A stretch of DNA of 64,000 nt, taken from Symbiodinium natans (lineage: Eukaryota > Sar > Dinophyceae > Suessiales > Symbiodiniaceae). Position 1 is the stretch's first letter. Each line of letters opens with the position of its first letter. The notes below the pieces were generated by a model. That model searched no databases, had not been told where the DNA came from, and was given only the letters and a program-made list of their open reading frames with translations. The stretch covers positions 411,242 to 475,241 of the forward strand of contig CAJNDS010002348.1 in NCBI GenBank assembly GCA_905221605.1, read 5' to 3'. The translations under genes and the position numbers were made by a program. This document shows positions 22,078 through 32,930 of this stretch, in pieces.

Positions 22078-22425
22078 TTTAAAACTCCTGCCACAGAAGA
22101 TTGAAGATTGTCGGGGCCAAGAGTTTTAAAACTCCTTGCTTAGCCACGAGAGGAGTTTTAAAACTCCTGCCACTGAAGATTGAAGATTGAAGATTCCCCG
22201 GAACTCTTTCCAGGAATCTTCAGTCTTCAATCTTCGGGGCCAGGAGTTTTAAAACTCCTTACTTAGCCACAAGAGGAGTTTTAAAACTCCCGGCCCCTAA
22301 GATTGAAGATTGAAGATTCCTGGAAAGAGTTCTGGGGAATCTTCAATCTTCAATCTTCGGGGCCAGGAGTTTTAAAACTCCTTGCTTAGCCACAAGAGGA
22401 GTTTTAAAACTCCTGGCCCTGCCAA
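22078..22425. repeat. Nested palindromes: AGGAGTTTTAAAACTCCT and GATTGAAGATT arms
   Basis: Perfect 18-bp palindromes AGGAGTTTTAAAACTCCT recur about six times. Between them, GATTGAAGATTGAAGATTCC and its inverse (GGAATCTTCAATCTTCAATC) alternate, so whole groups are inverted with respect to each other. TTAGCCACAAGAG links the palindromes in each group. Confidence 0.9.
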
Positions 22426-22722
22426 ATTTTTTCGGCGTCTTTAAGTATTTGCTATTTCGTATTTTATGTATATCTATAGATATATGTCCATATATATATC
22501 CGGCTTCGAATATAGTAAACACGTCTCGACATAGAAAAGGGTATGAAACGGTAGGTTTTGGGGGGGGGTACCATATATTTATATTTATATTTATTTATAT
22601 TTGTATTTATTGTTATATCTATATTTCTACCTAAGTATCGCCTAAATAACCCCCAAATAACCCCTCTTGTTCCTTGTAAGGGCCCCTCCTCTAGTCCCAG
22701 AACGACAAGACCTCAGAAACAG

Positions 22723-22785
22723 GGTCGTATGTGGCGATGGGGAGGCTGCGTATCCAGATGTGGGGGGCGCAATCCTCGTGGCCAG
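22723..22785 (+). CDS. Candidate exon, unidentified
   Basis: Acceptor GAAACAG|G, donor GCCAG|GTACG. The best frame encodes VVCGDGEAAYPDVGGAILVA after one phase base. Product unknown. Confidence 0.5.
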
Positions 22786-22929
22786 GTACGTCGCAGGATC
22801 CCAACACTCCAAACCCCCTGAATCCCAGAAACCCTAAACCCTAAACCCTGAACCCTGAACCCTAATTAAACCTAAACCCTAGACCCTAAATGATACAATC
22901 CGAAACTTGATACTTTGCTCAAAAGCCAG

Positions 22930-24422
22930 GCTGGATCTCTCGGAAAGGTCCCCATGGCCGATACCACTGGCGACTCCGACGTCTTGAAGTTTGTGGGTCG
23001 TCCTTGGGCTTGGAGCTTGGGGGTCTATGGGGGGATTTGGGGGTTCTGTGGGGAGGTTTGTGGCGGGGGTACATGGGGGGGGGGGGGGTATCTGGGGGTG
23101 GAACTCCTACTTGAGCTAGCCTTCCAGGTTTGTTTCTTGCTTCTCCGTTCTCTGTCGCCCTCTCCTCAACCCGCTCGTAATCCCCTAAACACGCATGTCT
23201 AAGAGGTCATGCCGCTTCACTTTCTGTGGCATGCCCCAGCCTGACTCGTTGTTTGTGGATTTTTCTCTGCAATACTGAAATTCGTGCTACAGAGCCTCTG
23301 GTGGAGAGGCCGGAGCTTCAAGATCAGGCTTAGGAATTTGAGTCGCCATTTCGGGTTTCGGGTTTATAGGGTTCCAGGTTTAGGGTTCGAGGCGTTAAGG
23401 GTTTTTGGGTTTTCTTCGGCTCCCGGATGACAGTCGATGCTGGACTCTACAGAGGGTTGGGGTTGACCTTTCACCCCTAAACCATCTTTCTAACCTGTAG
23501 AACCACGACAACCATCTGCATAACCCATATAACAACCATAACCATCTGAGCAACCCAAAAAAACAACCATAACCATCTTTACAAGCTATATGACCATCAT
23601 AACCATCTGCACAACCTATACCCAAACCCTAAACCCTAAACCCTAAACCCAAAAAGTTTAGGGTTTAGGGCGGAAACAGGGTCCTAAAAGTGCCAGTGAG
23701 CCAGGCACCATCGATCGTTGGGACCTGCTCCCTGGGAGGCAAGCGATCCCCAAAACCAGGGTTTAGGGTTTAGGGTTTAGGGTTTAGGGTTTAGGGTTTA
23801 GTAGGGTTTAGGGTCTATGGTTTAGGGTTTAGGGTTTAGGGTAGGGGGGTTCAGGGTTCAGGGTTGAGGCACAAGGTGCGGGTATAACTAAGATTTTCAC
23901 ACAGGGGTGGGAGAGCAATGAGTCGTGATTTCTGTCTCTCGTCCCATGGGGCGCGATCCCTACACAAGCTGTCAAAGCCTATTCCTCCACACCCTGCAGT
24001 CGCTTCGAGGCAGATCCTTCCAGCTTCTGCGAGGATGCCGGCCAGGCGCTGAGACAGGTGCAAAAAAGCCCCCTAAACCCTAAACCCTAAACCCTAAACC
24101 CTAAACCCTAAACCCTAAACCCTAAACCGGTGAAGAAAGGAACGCGCCCACGTCCTGAGCTTTACTTCTTCGTCGACATCGATGACGAGTTGTGGTTTTT
24201 AGAGATTCTTGAAGTCCCATTGAGGAAGTCTAGGTCTCCCACGCCTGAACCCTGAGCCCTACACGCTAAACCCTGAACCATGAAACCCTAAACCCTAGCC
24301 CTAAACCTAAGCCCTAAACCCTAACCCCTAAACCCTAGCCCTAAACCCTAAACCCTAAACCCTAAAGCCCCTAAGCTTGCAGGCATGCGGGGTTCATGGC
24401 TTCGGGTACATGGACGAAGAAG
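22930..24422 (+). CDS. Five-exon chain of an unidentified protein
   Basis: Exons 22930-22996 (ends DSDVLKFV), 23705-23738 (TIDRWDLLPG), 24000-24057 (RFEADPSSFCEDAGQALRQ), 24136 to about 24183 (KGTRPRPELYFFVDID) and 24383-24422 (ACGVHGFGYMDEE). Phases agree at each junction: G completes FV-G-TID and AGT completes PG-S-RFE. Donors are GT, GC, GT, then GA or GT; acceptors are CAG or AAG. A pyrimidine-rich run CCTATTCCTCCACACCCTGCAG precedes exon 3. The introns hold CCCTAAA and TTTAGGG tracts. I do not recognise the family. Confidence 0.6.
23481..23622. repeat. Minisatellite AACCATCTGCACAACC...
   Basis: Three to four diverged ~42-bp units built from ATAACCATCTG and AACAACCATA. A minus-strand ORF here (23395-23625) reads the repeat and is not taken as a gene. 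Confidence 0.7.
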
Positions 24423-24722
24423 GTTTCAGCGGGGTATGATTAAGGGTGCAGGGTGTACAATCCAGACTTTGGGCTCGATTAGGGTTTAGGGTTTAGGTTT
24501 TAGGGTTTAGGGGACACAAGCCGCCTCCTTCAGATTCCGTAGTGAGAATAGGAAGCTAAATCCTGAACGGCGAGCCGGTGAGACTTATATAAAGCCCGAA
24601 ACCCAAAACCTTACACACGAGAAGCAAAGAACCCATACCCTGTAGTTGCCCCATACACAAGCTCCTAAACTCTCATGTTTAGGCCCCCCTAAGCCCGAAG
24701 CCCTAAGCCCTAAACCTGCAAG

Positions 24723-24778
24723 GGGTGGTTGCGCGTGTGCCGCTCCAAGCACGTGCAAGGGGACCGACCAAAGCGAAG
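24723..24778 (+). CDS. Candidate exon, unidentified
   Basis: Acceptor CTGCAAG|G, GC donor CGAAG|GCATTAG. Phase 0 gives GWLRVCRSKHVQGDRPKR; phase 2 also stays open, so the frame is not settled. Confidence 0.45.
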
Positions 24779-25184
24779 GCATTAGGTTCAGGGCTTCAGG
24801 GTTTAGGGTTTAGGGCTAGGGTTTAGGGTTTAGGGTTTAGGGTTTAGGGTTTAGGGTTCAGGGCTTATGCCTCAAGCCTGCAGGGTTTGGGGTCGAGGGT
24901 TTAGGGACTGGTAAACCCTAAACTGAAAATTTCTCTAACTTCTAAACCCTAAACCCTAAACCCTAAACCCTAAACCCTAAACCCTAAACCCTAAACCCTA
25001 AACCCTAAACCCTAAACCCTAAACCCCGAACTGACGCAAGGCCCGCCTGCAGCGGCAGCAGCTCGAAGCGTCAGTTTCGGGCCGATCCTGAGCGAGGGCT
25101 CCCAGAGAGAGGGGTGGGGGGTTTGGGTTTAGGGTTTAGGGTTTAGGCTTCCTAAACTAAACCCCAGACCCTAAATCTCCCCAG

Positions 25185-25273
25185 CCATCACGGGACTGCT
25201 ACGCGAACGACCCCTGGCCACCAGCAGGGACATGTCGCCCATCGGAGATTTCTTCCGGCGAGCCTCGGAAGGA
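25185..25273 (+). CDS. Candidate exon, unidentified
   Basis: Acceptor CCCCAG|C, donor GGA|GTAGG or, two bases earlier, GA. It encodes 29 residues including ITGLLRERPLATSRDMSPIG and FFRRASEG. The family B element begins seven bases downstream. Confidence 0.55.
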
Positions 25274-25279
25274 GTAGGA

Positions 25280-25380
25280 TGCCCAGTAGTACCCTTATTC
25301 CCTTTCTGGGGGGTTTAGGTTCCCCTGTAAACCCCTGTAAGCAAAAAAGGGCACCCTTTTTAAGCCTAGGTTACTGGGCA
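25280..25380. mobile_element. Inverted-repeat element (MITE family B), complete copy
   Basis: The ends are TGCCCAGTA and TACTGGGCA. Inside lie ACCCTTATTCCCTTT and AAAAAAGGGCACCCTTTTT. Related but more diverged copies, sharing the 'CCCTTATTC..TTTT' and 'AAAAAGGGCACCC' words, lie near 5165-5280, 5966-6062, 11335-11480, 14222-14322, 15083-15165 and 62288-62395. Confidence 0.8.
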
Positions 25381-25394
25381 GCCTAGCTCATGAG

Positions 25395-26486
25395 GATGGC
25401 CTTGATGAGACAGCGTGAGAATTCGGACCTCGGAGGCGCCAGCAAGAAGCTCTCAGCTGGAGTGCGGGGACCTTTAAATCTCCGACACCCTATAAACCTC
25501 CTAAACCCTAAGCGGCCTGAGGCCCCCCCAAAGGCCCAGGAGGGGTTCCTTTACGGGTTTAGGGGGTTTAGAGGGTTTAGGGGGTTTAGGGGGTTTAGGG
25601 GGTTTCGGGGGTTTAGGGGTTTTTGGGGGTGTTTACGTAGGGGTTGAGGTTAGGGTTTGGGTAATCGTAGTTCGTCTTATATTGGGCATCGATTTTTTGC
25701 TAGCGGGGGAATGATTGCCCTCTTCCAGGAAAAGGGAACTACAATTGGAGGTCACGGAAGATCTTTATCACGCATAAACGGGTATCCCCTATGCAACCCA
25801 ATACGAAAATCCTGAATTACCAACAGGGTACCCACGTTTGCGGACCCCCCCCCCCCCCGGCCACCCACGCTCGCGATGTTGCCAGTCTTTAGATTTTTAG
25901 CTGGCCCTTCTTCTGCACCATAAACCCTTTAAGCCCTTACACCCTAAACTTTTGCGCTACTTCAAATGCAAGGAGCTGTCTTCAAACCAGGGCTCATGGT
26001 TCAGAGAACTGGGGGTTTACAATATTAGAGCTTATTGGGGTCCAAATTATAAGAGGCTAAACCCTAAACCCTAAACCCTGAACCCTGAACCCTAATCCCT
26101 AAACCCTAAACCCTAAACCCTAAACCCTAAACCCTAAACCCTAAACCCTAAACCCTAAACCCTAAGCCCTACCTGTTATTTGGGGAGCTTTTTTTCGGTT
26201 CCCTTCTTATCACGAACCCTGAGCTGAGCCGAGAGGTTCTTCCGTCTGGGCTGCTCCTTTACGTGGGCGTTCTAGGAATCTTCCTTGCGCCTTAAATGGA
26301 GGACCCTCAATTGTGCATAGCGACCCTAACCCTAAACCCTAAACCCTAAACCCTAAACCCAAAACCTCCTTACAGCCCCCAACCTTAAACCCAGGTGGGG
26401 GTTTGCCCCAGGAGAGTTGGACTAGCCACCAGGCCGGGACCCGCCTTGGTTTTGAAGTTTTGGGGTTTAGGGTTGAGGGTTAGGGT

Positions 26487-26581
<95 letters not shown>

Positions 26582-26724
26582 GGTTTAGGGTTTAGGGTTG
26601 GGGTTTAGGGTTTAGGGTTTAGGGTTGGGGTTTAGGGTTTAGGGTTTAGGGTTGGGGTTTGGGGTTTGAGGTTTTAGGGTTAAGGCTTTCGGCCAGGACC
26701 CTTCCTTGTATTTCCTTTCTGTGG
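25395..26724 (+). CDS. Four-exon chain with one membrane segment, unidentified
   Basis: Exons 25395-25461 (MALMRQRENSDLGGASKKL..), 26236-26286 (VLPSGLLLYVGVLGIFL), 26412-26456 (ESWTSHQAGTRLGFE) and 26697-26724 (DPSLYFLSV). Junction phases all agree (0, 0, 0, ending 1). Donors are GT, GC, GT and GT; acceptors are AG|G. Exon 2 alone encodes a hydrophobic stretch long enough for a transmembrane helix. Introns contain a long CCCTAAA tract (26095-26168) and the GGGTTGA block. Product unknown. Confidence 0.55.
26470..26583. repeat. (GGGTTGA)n telomere-variant tract
   Basis: About 16 units of GGGTTGA, a one-base variant of GGGTTTA, form a uniform run that returns to GGGTTTA at its right edge. Confidence 0.9.
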
Positions 26725-27035
26725 GTGTACATACTCGTCCTGACCGAATGAGGTACCCAAACGCAGGACAGTTCGAGGTTTAGGCAGGGGCAGAATTCTA
26801 AATTCAAAATCATGGTGGGGGCTTCGGGTGGAGGTTTAGGGTTTAGGGTTTAGGGTTTAGGGTTTAGGGTTTAGGGTTTAGGGTTTAGGGTCACGGGTGG
26901 GGAAGTTTAGGGCTCAGGGTCCTTCGTTCCATCACCGGCGTTGGGGCTGTTGGATGTGTAGCTGGCAAGCCCGCCTGAGGACCTCTGCAGGACAATGCCC
27001 CCAGATGAGCCGGATTTTGGGGGGGTTAAGGGGTT

Positions 27036-27132
27036 CGGGGTTCATGGTACTTCGTAACAAGTTGTAATAACCCTCTTTTAGCCCCGTAAGAGCCCTAATA
27101 TAGTTATGAGTACAGTCATAAGTACAGTAACC
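27036..27132. mobile_element. MITE family A, partial copy 5
   Basis: It reads GGTTCATGGTACTTCGTAAC and later AGAGCCCTAATATAGTTATG, matching family A in inverted core order, then runs directly into a CCCTAAA tract. Confidence 0.65.
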
Positions 27133-27248
27133 CAAACACCTAAACCCTAAACCCTAAACCCTAAACCCTAAACCCTAAGCAGGTTCTCTTTGTGTGAGGA
27201 GCACCCGGTTCACGGGTGCGAGCCGGTGTGCCCTCAAAGCCCTGCCAG

Positions 27249-27293
27249 GGGCCCGACAATCGCGTCTTCTGGCACAACACACTCCTAGGCCGG
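27249..27293 (+). CDS. Candidate exon GPDNRVFWHNTLLGR
   Basis: Acceptor TGCCAG|G, donor CCGG|GTTTAGGG; phase 0 at both ends. The donor is the first unit of an 11-unit TTTAGGG tract. Product unknown. Confidence 0.6.
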
Positions 27294-28367
27294 GTTTAGG
27301 GTTTAGGGTTTAGGGTTTAGGGTTTAGGGTTTAGGGTTTAGGGTTTAGGGTTTAGGGTTTAGGGTTTAGGGCGTACGTAGGGTTCAGGGGTAAGGCTTTG
27401 GGGTTCGGGCGTAAGGGCACAGGGTTCGGCAGGCTTGAGGTTGAGGGTTCGGGGGTTGATCTGGGGGTCAGAGTTTAGGGAGGGTGTCATGTTCCGCGCA
27501 CACAATGCAAGGCCTGTGTTGTGGGCTCAGGATTCAGGATTTTAGGGTCTAAGTACACGGGTGTAGGGTTCAGGGTCCAGGGCGTAGGGGTTTCGGGGCT
27601 GAAGTGAGGGTTTCGGATTCCGACATCGGGTTTCGGGGCTAGGGCTGAGGGGTAGGGATTGGGTTTGGGGGCTTTCGGGCTTAACCCGCCGAAGCTTTTT
27701 AAGCTTATGTTGGCACAAGGTCTAAAGGAGCAGCCTCATGAAGCGTGCTTGCGGGCGAGGGTGATGCTCTTAAAGGCCTGCGCTGTTGCTTATGATGCTG
27801 GCCCTCACATAGAATTCCCAAAGCCCCGAGCCTAAATTAAGCCCAGCCCCGAAAACAACTTAACGACCACTGGACTGGAACCGCCTAAGCCATAAACCCT
27901 GATCCCTTGGACCCCTAACCCTAAACCAAACCCCATACCCTAAACCCTAACCCCATACCCTAAACCCTCTAACCCCAATCCCTAAACCCCAAACCGTAAA
28001 CCCGCAAACCCTAAACCCCGAAAAACCCGAAACGCCTAAGTCTCCCCCCAGGCCCACCACCTTGGGAGCAGCCTGGTCCAGAGCTCAGCTCTCCATCCAA
28101 ACCCATAGCCCCAAACAAACCGTTTAGGGTTTGGGGCTAGGGTGTAAGATGAAGGTTTAGGAGTTTAGGGTGCAGGGTTTAGGGTGTAGGAGTTTAGGGT
28201 TTAGGGGTTCAGCGTTTAGGGTTTAGGGGGTTCAGGGTTGAGGGTTTAGGAAGAATTTAGGGTTTAGGTTTAGGGAGTTCAGGGCCTAGGATCACAAGAC
28301 TTGGTTTTCTGCAGACGGCCCAGGCGCAGGGCTTGCCCTGACTCTTTTTTCCGGCACACTGGTCCAG

Positions 28368-28515
28368 TTCTCGGCACGGAGCCTTCGTTCGACAGACCTT
28401 CCAGAAGGTCTGCGGGGCCACGGTGAGGCAGGCCCGGAAACCCGTTTCCAAAGGAGTCTTCGAAGATCTGCGAAGAGCAGGCGTGGCGCCGGACGTGTGG
28501 TTGGTCCAGGCTTAA
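28368..28515 (+). CDS. Candidate terminal exon, unidentified
   Basis: After a pyrimidine-rich stretch and CCAG, a frame runs 48 codons to TAA at 28513-28515, including HGAFVRQTFQKVCGATVRQ and ending GVAPDVWLVQA. It is basic and looks like a C-terminal exon. A minus-strand ORF (28279-28698) overlaps; I favour the + strand because neighbouring exons are + and a splice acceptor is present. Confidence 0.5.
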
Positions 28516-28609
28516 GTCATGTCTTGTCATGAAAGAACACGAAACCTCAACCCGAAAAGCATGAGTTGGCCAAGCGACCCGCGAAAAGAGGGGCTTGTAT
28601 ATGAAGCAG

Positions 28610-28760
28610 GGTGTATAGAACTGTTCTTGGTGAATGTATCTAAGGTTCCTTTTTTTGACATTGGTGAGTGTATATATTGAGTGTCCTTTTGGATACAAGA
28701 AATATATACCCTACCTCATAGAAGGCTAGGGTGCAGAATAAGGTGTGGGATACGGCGGGC
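28610..28760. repeat. Dispersed repeat (family F), copy 1
   Basis: Contains GGTGAATGTATCTAAGGTTC, ATTGGTGAGTGTATATA, GTGTCCTTTTGG and ACAAGAAATATATACCCTAC. The same words occur in the same order at 47930-48065. Function unknown; no terminal inverted repeat was seen. Confidence 0.7.
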
Positions 28761-28879
28761 GGTTGTTGTTTGCGAGTTACGAGCCTCCGCAGACAGAACT
28801 TTAAAGGGCGTTTACAGGGATCCGCAGACATACTTGGGGTTAGGGTTTAGGGGTTCAGGGGGGTTCAAGGGGGGTACGT

Positions 28880-29380
28880 AACCCAAGGTTCTCAAGTACT
28901 CCCACTACTCCCTAAGGCTTCCTAAGCTTCCCTAAGGTTCCGTATAACATACTTTAGGAATAGATCATGGACCAGTCGTTTTAAGACTAGCTAGATATTC
29001 AAAAATTGTTAGAAATTCCAATTTCCAAACATTTGATTGTGCTTTTTTTACATTTTGGAATTGATGTTGTTAATCATTCTGGATTAACTCTGGATCCAGG
29101 ATCCACCGGACTTAAAAAAAGGTTTGTAGTAAATAACACTTTAAACAGCCTACAAGCAATTGAACTGGCCCTAATTCTTTTATTCACTACGTAAATTTGG
29201 CAGGCTTGTTCAACTAGTTTCAAAAAACTCGAATAATGGAGCTGACGCCAATTCCATGAATTAACTTTGAGTTGTCACATTTTCACAAGCGGGCAATCCC
29301 ACAAAACCCACAAACCCACAAACTTACCCTTCTGGGATTGTGGGATTGTGCGTGCTTGTGGGAGGAGAAGATTGGGGGTT
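28880..29380. other. AT-rich non-telomeric patch
   Basis: No gene recognised. Contains AT-rich sequence with a short + strand ORF (29006-29194) of no recognisable family, and a dyad GGGATTGTGGGATTGTG near 29334. Confidence 0.4.
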
Positions 29381-31179
29381 TGAGGGTTTACCCTAAACCC
29401 TAAACCCTACACCTCACATCCTAAACCCTAAACCCTAAACCCTAAAACCCTAAACCCTAAACCCTAAGCGGTACAAAGGGGTTTCGGGGTTCAGGCCGGC
29501 CTGAGTTAAAAAAAGCCAGGACTGGTTCGACCGACGACAGGGATGAACAGCAAAAGCAGTTTAGGAGTTTAGGGTTTCGGGTTTAGGGTTTAGGGTTTAG
29601 GTTTAAGTAAGGTGTCGAGTTCAATCTTCAAGGATTCGAGTTTGGGAGGTGGCGAGTTTTTTGTTTCCTAAAGGCTCAACCCTAGGCCCTTTTTCCCTAA
29701 ACCCTATATTATAGGTTTTGCATGTTTTTTTTGAAAAAAAGTGCACTCCCACAGCGTCCCATTTTTCATATTATTACCCTAACTCCCCAACAACAGAGCC
29801 CTAAACCCCAAACCCCAAACCCTAGACCCTAAACCCTAAAGCCAGCGGCCAATCTCTCCTAGGCCGTCAGACACTGCCTCCCCTCCGTGAGGATTCCGAG
29901 ATGTGAGAGTGGCGAGGGTTCAGGGTTCTAGGGTTTAGGGTTCAGGGTTGTAGGGTTTGTTTGTGTAGGACGTTGGGCTTGAGTTGGGTGTTTAGGGTTT
30001 CAGGGTAAGAGTTTCGGGTGTCGGGTTTAGAGGTTAGGGAGGGCTGAGGGGTTTGGGGTTTTTGGGCATCCTCGAAACTCGTAACTCGTAGGATATTAGA
30101 CGCTGGAAGATCAAACCCTGCAAGCCTAAAACTGGCCTGATAGACAACCGTTTGCCCTGAAGGGCTTAGGGGTTAGGGGTTAGGATTTATTGTCTAAGGG
30201 TTTAGGGTTTAGGGTTTATCTGGTTTTAGGGGTTTAGGGTTTAGGGGATGTAGGGTTTAGGGTTCCTTTAAACCGCCTGCTGGGGCCGCCACTACCGCGC
30301 TCAGATGCAAATGAACTTTCCGTCCTGCTGACCAGCATGAGACGCTTTAAGCTCTTGGGGCACCGTGAGAGCTTCGTAGCATTACTTGAAAACCCGTGCT
30401 ACACACGAGAAAGGGTTCGGAATAATTACCAATAGTATTCCCTTATGATCCCTTTACAAGTATACTACCATAACCCCCCAAAACCCTACTCCAATTACTC
30501 AGGCCCCTTTCTTAGGCGGTTTGTCTGGACAGCTCCATCAGTGGCGGTGGTTCAAGCATGGGATGTAGCTTGGTAGGTTGAGTTCTCCGCCTCGATCTCG
30601 AAGACCCGTTGACTGTTTGGGCTTTTGGGCTAAGACTCATCTGCCTGGGAGGTCCATAGCAGGGTCCACGGCAATTTCTCCAGGGTACATCGGCCTCTCC
30701 ATAGGCAAACCCTGGACCCTAGACCTGGGAGAGGGCTTGAGGAGTAAAATCCAAGGCTCCCGTTGGCGCCAAAACCGCACTCTTGAACAAAACCCGAACC
30801 AAACCCCAGCTGCTGCACAGCCATAGTACTGCAAGCCGGTACGTTCTGGGTTTGCGGTTAAGGGTTTTTAAGGCAAGGCTACTGGCTTGATGCGTGCCCT
30901 GACAGGTGGGGTTGATCTGCATCTTGCGCTCTGTTGGCTTTCGACTAGTATATATATATATATATATGCTCACCCCCCCCCTCGACAGACCCCGGAAGCA
31001 AAAAAAGGGCTGAGGGCGCGACGGACAGCATAGCTGCACACAGTAGCCAGACACGTTAACACACAATAGAGCATATTTTTTCGATTAGTACGGTTTTGTG
31101 TTCGCAATGAAAGATGCAGATAGATATGAGAAGGACGCATGCTGTAAGGACCTGAACAATTTGCTCGACATCGTGGATT

Positions 31180-31920
31180 GCTATTAATTTTAATAAGATT
31201 GCTCGTAGTTTTACTTGGGTTCCTATTAAGTTTATTAGGATTCATAGGCTTCGTATGAGTTCAATAGGAATCCTATTTAAATCAATAGGTACCCCATTAA
31301 AATGAATGAGAACCCTATTGAAATTAAGACGAGTCGTTTTTGAAAACTTAGTAAGAATCCTAGTACAACTAATAAGAACTTGGTTGAAATACGTAGAAGG
31401 TGCTATTGAAATTTCTTGGCGTCCTAAATTCAGAGGAACCATAGGAAGGCCATTCAAATGATTCAAATGAATAGGAACCCTTTTGAATTCATAGGAATGC
31501 TATTAAAATTAATAGGAACCCTACAATCTATGAATTCTTTTTAAGAATAACAGGAATCCGTTTAGCATGAAGATGAATCCTATTAAAGGATTAAGAGGAG
31601 CCAAGAAAGTTCTATAAAAAAAAGTAATGTGGACTCTTCAAAACTTAAAACAATAAGAGTCGTACTGTTAGAATTTTGGCATTTGATTAAAATTAATAGG
31701 AATCAATATTAAACCCAATAAAGTCCTTTAATAGGCATCCTTTAAAATCTAATACGAACCCCGTTAAACAAATACAGGAATCCCATTGAAGATCACTTAG
31801 AATGCTAGTAAAATGATTAGGGGTCTTATTAATTAAATAAGGCCTCCCATTAAAGTGAACAGGAGTATTATTAAATTTAATAGGCAGCCTAAAACATAAT
31901 AAGGAATCATATAAGAACCA
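31180..31920. repeat. Degenerate AATAGGAACCCTATTAAA repeats
   Basis: Short units of roughly 20-40 bp alternate AATAGGAA and CCTATTAAA, so each unit is near-palindromic. No coding potential beyond chance. Confidence 0.75.
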
Positions 31921-31929
31921 CTGAAAAAC

Positions 31930-32930
31930 TCTTATCAAAAATCCAGTTTCTAAAAATCCAAGAATCCAAACATCCAAACATCCACCCCAAAGGTTTGGAT
32001 TTTTGGAAACTCGAGCGGGGGCCTCAAAATCCAGAAATCGAGCAAATTCCTCGAGTTTCCAAAATTCCAAAACTCCAAAAAAATCCACCCCAAGGTTTGG
32101 AGTTTTGGAAACTCGAGGAATTTGCTCGATTTTCGGATTTTGAGGCTCGAGTTTCCAAAAATCCGAAACTTGGGTTGGAGTTTTTGGAGTTTTTTTGGAA
32201 ACTCGAGGAATTTCCTCAATATCCAAAAATCGAGCAAATTCCTCGAGTTTCCAAAATTCCAAAAATCCAAAAAAACCCACCCCAAGGTTTGGAATTTTGG
32301 AAACTCGAGGAATTTGCTCGATTTTTTGATTTTGAGGCTCCCGCTCGAGTTTCCAAAAATCCGAAACTTGGGTTGGAGTTTTTGGAGTTTTTTTGGAAAC
32401 TCGAGGGATTTCCTCAAAATCCAAAAATCGCGCAAATTCCTCGAGTTTCCAAAATTCCAAACATCCAAAAAAACCCACCCCAAGGTTTGGAGTTTTGGAA
32501 ACTCGAGGAATTTGCCCGATTTTTGGATTTTGAGGCTCCCGCTCGAGTTTCCAAAAGTCCAAACCTTGGGGTGGATTTTTTTGGACTTTTTGGATTTTGG
32601 AAACTCGAGGAATTTGCTCGATTTTTGGATTTTGAGGCTCCCGCTCGAGTTTCCAAAAATCCAAACCTTGGGGTGGAGTTTTTTGGATTTTTGGAATTTT
32701 GGAAACTCGAGGAATTTGCTCGATTTTTGGATTTTGAGGCTCCCGCTCGAGTTTCCAAAAATCCAAACCTTGGGGTGGGTTTTTTTGGAATTTTGGAATT
32801 TTGGAAACTCGAGTAAATTGCTCGGCTTTAGGATTTTGAGGCTCCCGCTCGAGTTTCCAAAAAGCGGAACCCTGGGTTGGATTTTTTGGTATTTTGGATT
32901 TTTGGAAACTCGAGGAATTTTGGAGTGGTG
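31930..32930. repeat. CTCGAG-centred 102-bp tandem repeats
   Basis: GGCTCCCGCTCGAGTTTCC recurs at 32534, 32636, 32738 and 32839, a 101-102 bp period; each unit also contains GGAAACTCGAGGAATTTGC, its partial inverse. The left third of the block is in the opposite sense. A period divisible by three and lack of stops keep four frames open (31693-33006 and 31950-33080 on minus; 31995-32816 and 32122-33075 on plus); I read these as artefacts. Confidence 0.9.

Larger units (their letters stand above)
19760..22580. mobile_element. Large TIR-bounded repeat-filled element (X1)
   Basis: The left end (19760-19796) and right end (22545-22580) are inverted copies of a TA-rich segment, a run of 8-9 C and CCAAAACCTACCGTTTTC. 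The ~2.8-kb interior lacks the exon-and-telomere pattern. It holds, in order, ~190-bp degenerate tandem repeats rich in CCTAAATCC and CTAAAGAGGG (19970-21060), a ~70-130-bp tandem family (21430-22060) and a palindromic block (22078-22425). No transposase frame was seen, so if mobile it depends on another element. Confidence 0.6.

Noticed and set aside
22449-22634. ORF in the AT-rich end of element X1
   Set aside because: Composition-driven Ile/Tyr/Phe frame through (TA)-rich sequence; no homology or splice context.
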